Shown here: positions 14,303 to 17,943 of the stretch, in pieces
Numbering within the stretch: the first letter of the stretch is position 1
Layout: every line of letters starts with the position of its first letter
DNA from: an uncultured bacterium
Lineage (GTDB): Bacteria; Bacillota; Clostridia; Oscillospirales; Acutalibacteraceae
Length of the DNA: 17,943 bases
Assembly (NCBI GenBank): GCA_945949625.1
Contig: CAMFFI010000006.1
Coordinates: 1-17,943, forward strand
Reading direction: 5' to 3'
Translations under genes and position numbers: made by a program
The notes under the pieces: model-generated
The model's database searches: none
Told to the model about the DNA's origin: nothing
The model's input: the letters and a program-made list of their open reading frames with translations, nothing else

Positions 14303-14722
14303 TTATTTATTTTCAACAAGTGCAAAGGAAAGCTCGGCGCTTACACAAAGTTTTCCGTTTACATAACCCTTAGCGTCAATAAAATAAAAGGCTCCTCTGT
14401 TTTTTGTCAAGGTGCAGACGCTTTCCAGCGTATCTCCGGGTTTTACAACATTTTTAAACTTTACATTGTTCATTTTTGTAAAATATGGTGTGCAGCCCTT
14501 TGCCTTATCCGAAAGAAGAACACAGCTTGACTGTCCCATCATTTCACAGAGAATAACTCCCGGAACAACAGGATTGCCCGGAAAATGCCCCTTTAAAAAG
14601 AACTCGTCGCCTGTAATTGTGTATTTTCCCTTTGAGGTGTTTTCGTCGATAATTTCAGCCTCATCAACCAAAAGCATATTATCACGATGAGGAAGTATCT
14701 CCATAATTTCCTGTTTATTCAT
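14303..14722 (-). CDS. fabZ: 3-hydroxyacyl-[acyl-carrier-protein] dehydratase
   Basis: Dehydrates 3-hydroxyacyl-ACP to trans-2-enoyl-ACP in the elongation cycle. The hot-dog fold of 139 residues has the usual LPHRDNMLLVD (10-20), catalytic His46 in GHFPGNPVVPGV (45-56) and catalytic Glu60 in LCEMMGQ; the 14-residue gap is the same as in characterised FabZ. The ATG is preceded by GGAG at about 8 bases. It sits between accB and accC, as in streptococcal fab clusters. Whether it also isomerises the double bond for unsaturated fatty acids cannot be judged from sequence. Confidence 0.96.
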   Translation of the reverse strand: MNKQEIMEILPHRDNMLLVDEAEIIDENTSKGKYTITGDEFFLKGHFPGNPVVPGVILCEMMGQSSCVLLSDKAKGCTPYFTKMNNVKFKNVVKPGDTLESVCTLTKNRGAFYFIDAKGYVNGKLCVSAELSFALVENK

Positions 14723-14778
14723 TATTCAGTCTCCGTTCAAATACAATATAAATATTATGTTTCTGATTGAATTCAGCG

Positions 14779-15252
14779 TCAGCTGATTTTGAAAAGCGGC
14801 TGACCGTACTCTACAATATCGCCGTTATTAACGTATATCTCTGCAATAGTACCGCTCTGGTCTGCCGTAATTTCATTCATAAGCTTCATAGCTTCAATAA
14901 TGCAAACTACATCTCCCTTATTAACCTTTTGTCCCACTGTTACAAAAGGACTGCTTTCAGGTGAAGCAGCAGCGTAGAATACGCCTACCATAGGTGCTTT
15001 GATTGTGTTTGCCGCAGTCTGTTCAGGCTGTTCTGACGCAATTTGCGGTGCAGATGCTTCCTGCAAAGGCTGAGGTACAGCCGCCGGAGCAGCAGGAGCG
15101 TTGCCCGTATTTACGGCAAAGGTATTAACCGGTGCCGCAGCAGGCTTTTCAAGGCGAATGCTGCCACCCTTTTCGTCTGTTAATTCCATAACCGCAAGCT
15201 GTGAATCTTCCAATATTTCAATAAGTTGTTTTATCTGGTCAAGTGAATACAT
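14779..15252 (-). CDS. accB: Biotin carboxyl carrier protein of acetyl-CoA carboxylase
   Basis: Carries biotin between AccC and the AccA-AccD carboxyltransferase. The protein has 157 residues: an N-terminal segment (1-36, starting MYSLDQIKQLIEIL), an alanine/proline-rich flexible linker (about 37-83), and a biotinyl domain (84-157) with EAMKLMNEI, where Lys123 receives biotin. I use ATG 15252 because AAAGGA lies 8 bases upstream and the typical N terminus starts here; an in-frame ATG at 15282 would add ten residues without support. It follows fabF by about 45 bases and precedes fabZ by 56 bases. Confidence 0.95.
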   Translation of the reverse strand: MYSLDQIKQLIEILEDSQLAVMELTDEKGGSIRLEKPAAAPVNTFAVNTGNAPAAPAAVPQPLQEASAPQIASEQPEQTAANTIKAPMVGVFYAAASPESSPFVTVGQKVNKGDVVCIIEAMKLMNEITADQSGTIAEIYVNNGDIVEYGQPLFKIS

Positions 15253-15297
15253 ATTTTCAGTCCTTTCAAATAGGAAATGCAATCAGCAGAAATGTAA

Positions 15298-16533
15298 TTA
15301 TTCTTTATAGGCTTTAAATAACACACAGGCATCGTGTCCGCCGAAGCCGAGATTTGTTGAAGCTGCAACGTCGATTTTCTTTTCAACTGCCTTACTGCCT
15401 ATTGTATAGTCAAGGTCGCACTCGGGGTCAACATTTGTTGTTCCGATTGTAGGCGGAATTTTTCCCTCTTTAACTGCAAGCACTGCAACAATTGCCTCAA
15501 CTGCGCCGGTTGCACCCAGCATATGTCCTGTCATCGACTTTGTTGAACTGATTGCCGCCTTTTTAGCCTGCTCGCCCAAGGCTTTTTTAATAGCCATTGT
15601 TTCCGTAACATCGTTCATATGTGTGCTTGTACCGTGAGCGTTAATATAAATGCTGTCATTTTCAGATACATTTCCTTCTTCAAAAGCAAGCTTAATTGCA
15701 TTTGCAAGTCCGTCTGCCTCCGGGTCGGGAGCTGTAACATGATAAGCGTCGCAGGTATTGCCGTAGCCTATAAATTCAGCGTAAATCTTTGCTCCTCTTG
15801 CCTTTGCGTGCTCAAGCTCTTCAAGCACCAGCATTCCTGCTCCTTCACCCATTACAAAACCGTTTCGGTCAACGTCAAAGGGAATAGACGCACGTTTCGG
15901 ATCCTTGGTTGTTGAAAGCGCCTTACAGTTTGCAAAGCCTGCAATTGTCAAAGGATGAATAACAGCCTCTGCACCACCTGCAATAATAACGTCTGCGTAG
16001 CCGTCCTTAATTGCGTGGAATGCCTCTCCTACTGCGTTTGCGCCTGTTGCACAGGCTGAAACAGGAGCAAGTGAAGGTCCTTTTGCTTTATATTCAATAG
16101 CAATTCTGCCTGCTGCAATATTGCCTATCATTTTTGGTATAAAGTGCGGAGAAACCTTTCTTGAACCGCCCTTTAAAAAGTTTTCGGTATTTTCAACGAA
16201 AGTAATAAGTCCGCCGATTCCTGCGCCTACATATACTCCGAAGCGTGTTTCATCAACAGTTCCCAGAACGCCGCTGTCCTCAACTGCCTGTGCCGCTGCA
16301 CCTAAGGCATACTGACAATACAAATCGGTTTTTCTCACTTCTCTTTTTTCTATGTACTTAACAGGGTCAAAATCCTTAACCTGACCTGCAACGTGAACAG
16401 GCAAATCGGAAGTATCAAATCTGCTGATTGTGTCAATGCCGCAAACGCCGTCGCACATATTGTTCCAGGTTTCTTCAATATTATTTCCAACCGGTGTAAT
16501 AGCGCCAAGACCGGTTACAACTACTCTTCTCAT
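15298..16533 (-). CDS. fabF: 3-oxoacyl-[acyl-carrier-protein] synthase II
   Basis: Condensing enzyme that elongates acyl-ACP with malonyl-ACP. At 411 residues it is standard length. The active site is complete: Cys161 in VSACATGANA, His300 in NAHGTSTHMND, Lys332 in STKSMTGH, and His337. GFVMGEGAGMLVLEE (225-239) and the C-terminal GFGGHDA are also typical, although Asn is more usual than Asp in the last motif. The ATG has GGAG about 8 bases upstream. It lies 18 bases after fabG and is the only ketosynthase seen in the window. Confidence 0.97.
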   Translation of the reverse strand: MRRVVVTGLGAITPVGNNIEETWNNMCDGVCGIDTISRFDTSDLPVHVAGQVKDFDPVKYIEKREVRKTDLYCQYALGAAAQAVEDSGVLGTVDETRFGVYVGAGIGGLITFVENTENFLKGGSRKVSPHFIPKMIGNIAAGRIAIEYKAKGPSLAPVSACATGANAVGEAFHAIKDGYADVIIAGGAEAVIHPLTIAGFANCKALSTTKDPKRASIPFDVDRNGFVMGEGAGMLVLEELEHAKARGAKIYAEFIGYGNTCDAYHVTAPDPEADGLANAIKLAFEEGNVSENDSIYINAHGTSTHMNDVTETMAIKKALGEQAKKAAISSTKSMTGHMLGATGAVEAIVAVLAVKEGKIPPTIGTTNVDPECDLDYTIGSKAVEKKIDVAASTNLGFGGHDACVLFKAYKE

Positions 16534-16551
16534 ACTAAATACTCCTTTTTA

Positions 16552-17295
16552 TTACATTGCCATTCCGCCGTCAACACGGATAACCTCGCCTGTTACATAT
16601 GAGGATTCCTCACTGCAAAGGAAGGAAATTACATTTGCCACGTCCTCAGGCAAGCCGATTCTCTTCATAGGAATACCTGCTGACATTTCTTTTCTTACCT
16701 TTTCGGGAAGTACTCCTGTCATACTTGTATCAATAAATCCGGGAGCAACAGCGTTTACGGTAATTCCTCTGCCTGCAAGCTCCTTGGCAACAGATTTAGT
16801 CATTCCGATTATTCCTGCCTTTGACGCAGAATAATTTGCCTGACCTGCGTTGCCGTTTATTCCTACAATTGAAGCCACGTTAACGATTTTTCCGCTTCTT
16901 TTTCTCATAAAGTGAGAATATGTATGCTTAATCATATTAAAAGCGCCCTTGAGGTTTACATTGATAACAGCGTCAAAATCGCTTTCCACCATTTTGAGAA
17001 CAAGCTTATCGCGGGTAATACCTGCGTTGTTTACAAGAATATCAATAGAACCGAAGTCCTCGATGATTTTTTCAACAGTTGCCTTTGATTCTTCAAAATT
17101 TGAAACATCACAGTAATAAAGCTCTGTTTTTACGCCTAAAGCCTCTACCTTTTCCTTTGCGGCTTTGCCTTCGCTTTCATCACCAACATATACGATTGCA
17201 ATATTTGCACCCTGACTTGCAAGCTTAAGTGCAACTGCTTCGCCTATACCTCTTGAGCCGCCGGTTACAACAGCTGTTTTATTTTCAAGACTCAT
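16552..17295 (-). CDS. fabG: 3-oxoacyl-[acyl-carrier-protein] reductase
   Basis: NADPH-dependent short-chain dehydrogenase reducing 3-oxoacyl-ACP. The 247-residue protein has the cofactor loop TGGSRGIG (11-18), NNAG (89-92), Asn114, and the catalytic Ser142, Tyr155 and Lys159 (YSASK). The C terminus ends in VTGEVIRVDGGMAM, typical of FabG. The ATG is preceded by GGAG at 8 bases. It lies between fabD and fabF, with a 32-base gap after fabD, supporting FabG rather than another dehydrogenase. Confidence 0.96.
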   Translation of the reverse strand: MSLENKTAVVTGGSRGIGEAVALKLASQGANIAIVYVGDESEGKAAKEKVEALGVKTELYYCDVSNFEESKATVEKIIEDFGSIDILVNNAGITRDKLVLKMVESDFDAVINVNLKGAFNMIKHTYSHFMRKRSGKIVNVASIVGINGNAGQANYSASKAGIIGMTKSVAKELAGRGITVNAVAPGFIDTSMTGVLPEKVRKEMSAGIPMKRIGLPEDVANVISFLCSEESSYVTGEVIRVDGGMAM

Positions 17296-17327
17296 AAATA
17301 TTCTCCTTTATCCTTTGTAAATTTGGT

Positions 17328-17943
17328 TTATATTTCAAGTGCGTCAAGGTCTTCTTTATTTTCCACCTTTACAGCCTTAACATCCTTGTTAATTCTCTTG
17401 ATTAGCCCTGTCAGCGTTTTTCCCACGCCCACCTCAATAAAGGTGTCAACTCCCTGCTCAATAAGGTTTTCAACGGTTGTCTGCCATTTTACAGGATTTT
17501 CAACCTGGGACTTAATCAGCATTTTGTAATCGCCTGAATAAGGCTGTGCAGTAAAGTTTGAATAAACGGGAACACAAGGCTCTGAAATTGTTTTATCCTG
17601 TAAATATTCGTAAAGACCGTCAGCCGCCTCGCTCATAAACGGTGAGTGAAAAGCACCGCTTACAGCCAGCTTTTTGGCTCTGCCCTTTGCCTGTGAAACT
17701 GCGTCTGTTACTGCGTCTGCATTTTCCTCGGTTGTTGCAACAACCGTTTGTGCAGGACTGTTGTAATTAACAGGATATGTTTTTTCAAATTTTGCGCATA
17801 TTTCCTCTGTCTGCTCGGGAGTAATTTTCATTACGGCAAGCATAGTTCCCTTATTCTTTTTTGCAGCCTCATCCATAAGGCATCCTCTTTTGCATACAAG
17901 CTTAAAAGCAAGTTCGGCAAAAAGAAGGAGGGTGCGGCAGAAT
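17328..17943 (-). CDS. fabD: Malonyl-CoA:ACP transacylase, C-terminal part (cut by window edge)
   Basis: Transfers malonate from CoA to acyl carrier protein. About 200 C-terminal residues are present; the full protein is about 310, so the GQGSQ and GHSLGEY region with the catalytic serine lies beyond the window. Visible landmarks are LAFKLVCKRGCLM just inside the edge, SGAFHSPFM with the catalytic histidine, VPVYSNFTA, and VENPVKWQTTVENL followed by FIEVGVGKTLTGL. The reading frame stays open to the edge upstream of the internal ATG at 17876. The first few residues (17925-17943) fit the family less well; see findings. It is the most upstream gene seen of the fatty acid operon. Confidence 0.93.
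   Translation of the reverse strand, partial: FCRTLLLFAELAFKLVCKRGCLMDEAAKKNKGTMLAVMKITPEQTEEICAKFEKTYPVNYNSPAQTVVATTEENADAVTDAVSQAKGRAKKLAVSGAFHSPFMSEAADGLYEYLQDKTISEPCVPVYSNFTAQPYSGDYKMLIKSQVENPVKWQTTVENLIEQGVDTFIEVGVGKTLTGLIKRINKDVKAVKVENKEDLDALEI

Overview
The window reads as part of a low-GC Gram-positive (Firmicutes, class Clostridia) chromosome, most likely a gut commensal of the Ruminococcus/Oscillospiraceae type. This is an inference from AT-rich spacers, strong GGAGG ribosome binding sites, sortase-anchored surface proteins with Gram-positive sorting signals, a Firmicutes-type fab/acc operon order, and a starch-binding module in a surface adhesin. No rRNA, tRNA, CRISPR array, transposase or phage gene was found.

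Left part (1-3.7 kb, plus strand): a DUF3089 alpha/beta-hydrolase-like lipoprotein (134-1150); a 430-base spacer with inverted repeats and a probable promoter; an orotate phosphoribosyltransferase-like protein whose PRPP loop lacks the usual acidic pair (1580-2215); a terminator; and a sodium:neurotransmitter-symporter family transporter (start best placed at TTG 2330). A bidirectional hairpin terminator at about 3.7 kb separates these genes from the convergent block.

Middle part (3.8-11.2 kb, minus strand): a sortase-assembled pilus operon. In transcription order it is a 1147-residue tip or ancillary adhesin (GTG start at 10464), a 474-residue major pilin, a class C sortase and a second, divergent sortase. 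The adhesin has a fibro-slime/PA14-like head interrupted by what looks like a CBM26 starch-binding module, then a stalk of pilin-type isopeptide domains. A perfect GAAA-loop terminator between pilin and sortases probably sets the ratio of structural protein to enzyme. The 770-base AT-rich region upstream holds helically phased direct repeats, several hairpins, a candidate promoter and two possible micro-ORFs on the opposite strand.

Right part (11.2-17.9 kb, minus strand): a type II fatty acid synthesis operon in the order fabD (cut by the window edge), fabG, fabF, accB, fabZ, accC, accD, accA, ending in a strong palindromic terminator. AccB, AccC, AccD and AccA together form acetyl-CoA carboxylase and make malonyl-CoA. 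FabD loads malonate on acyl carrier protein, FabF condenses, FabG reduces and FabZ dehydrates. The enoyl reductase, FabH and acyl carrier protein are expected upstream, outside the window. The order matches the fab/acc cluster known from streptococci.

The most interesting idea here is that the pilus carries a starch-binding head, and so may attach the cell to starch granules.
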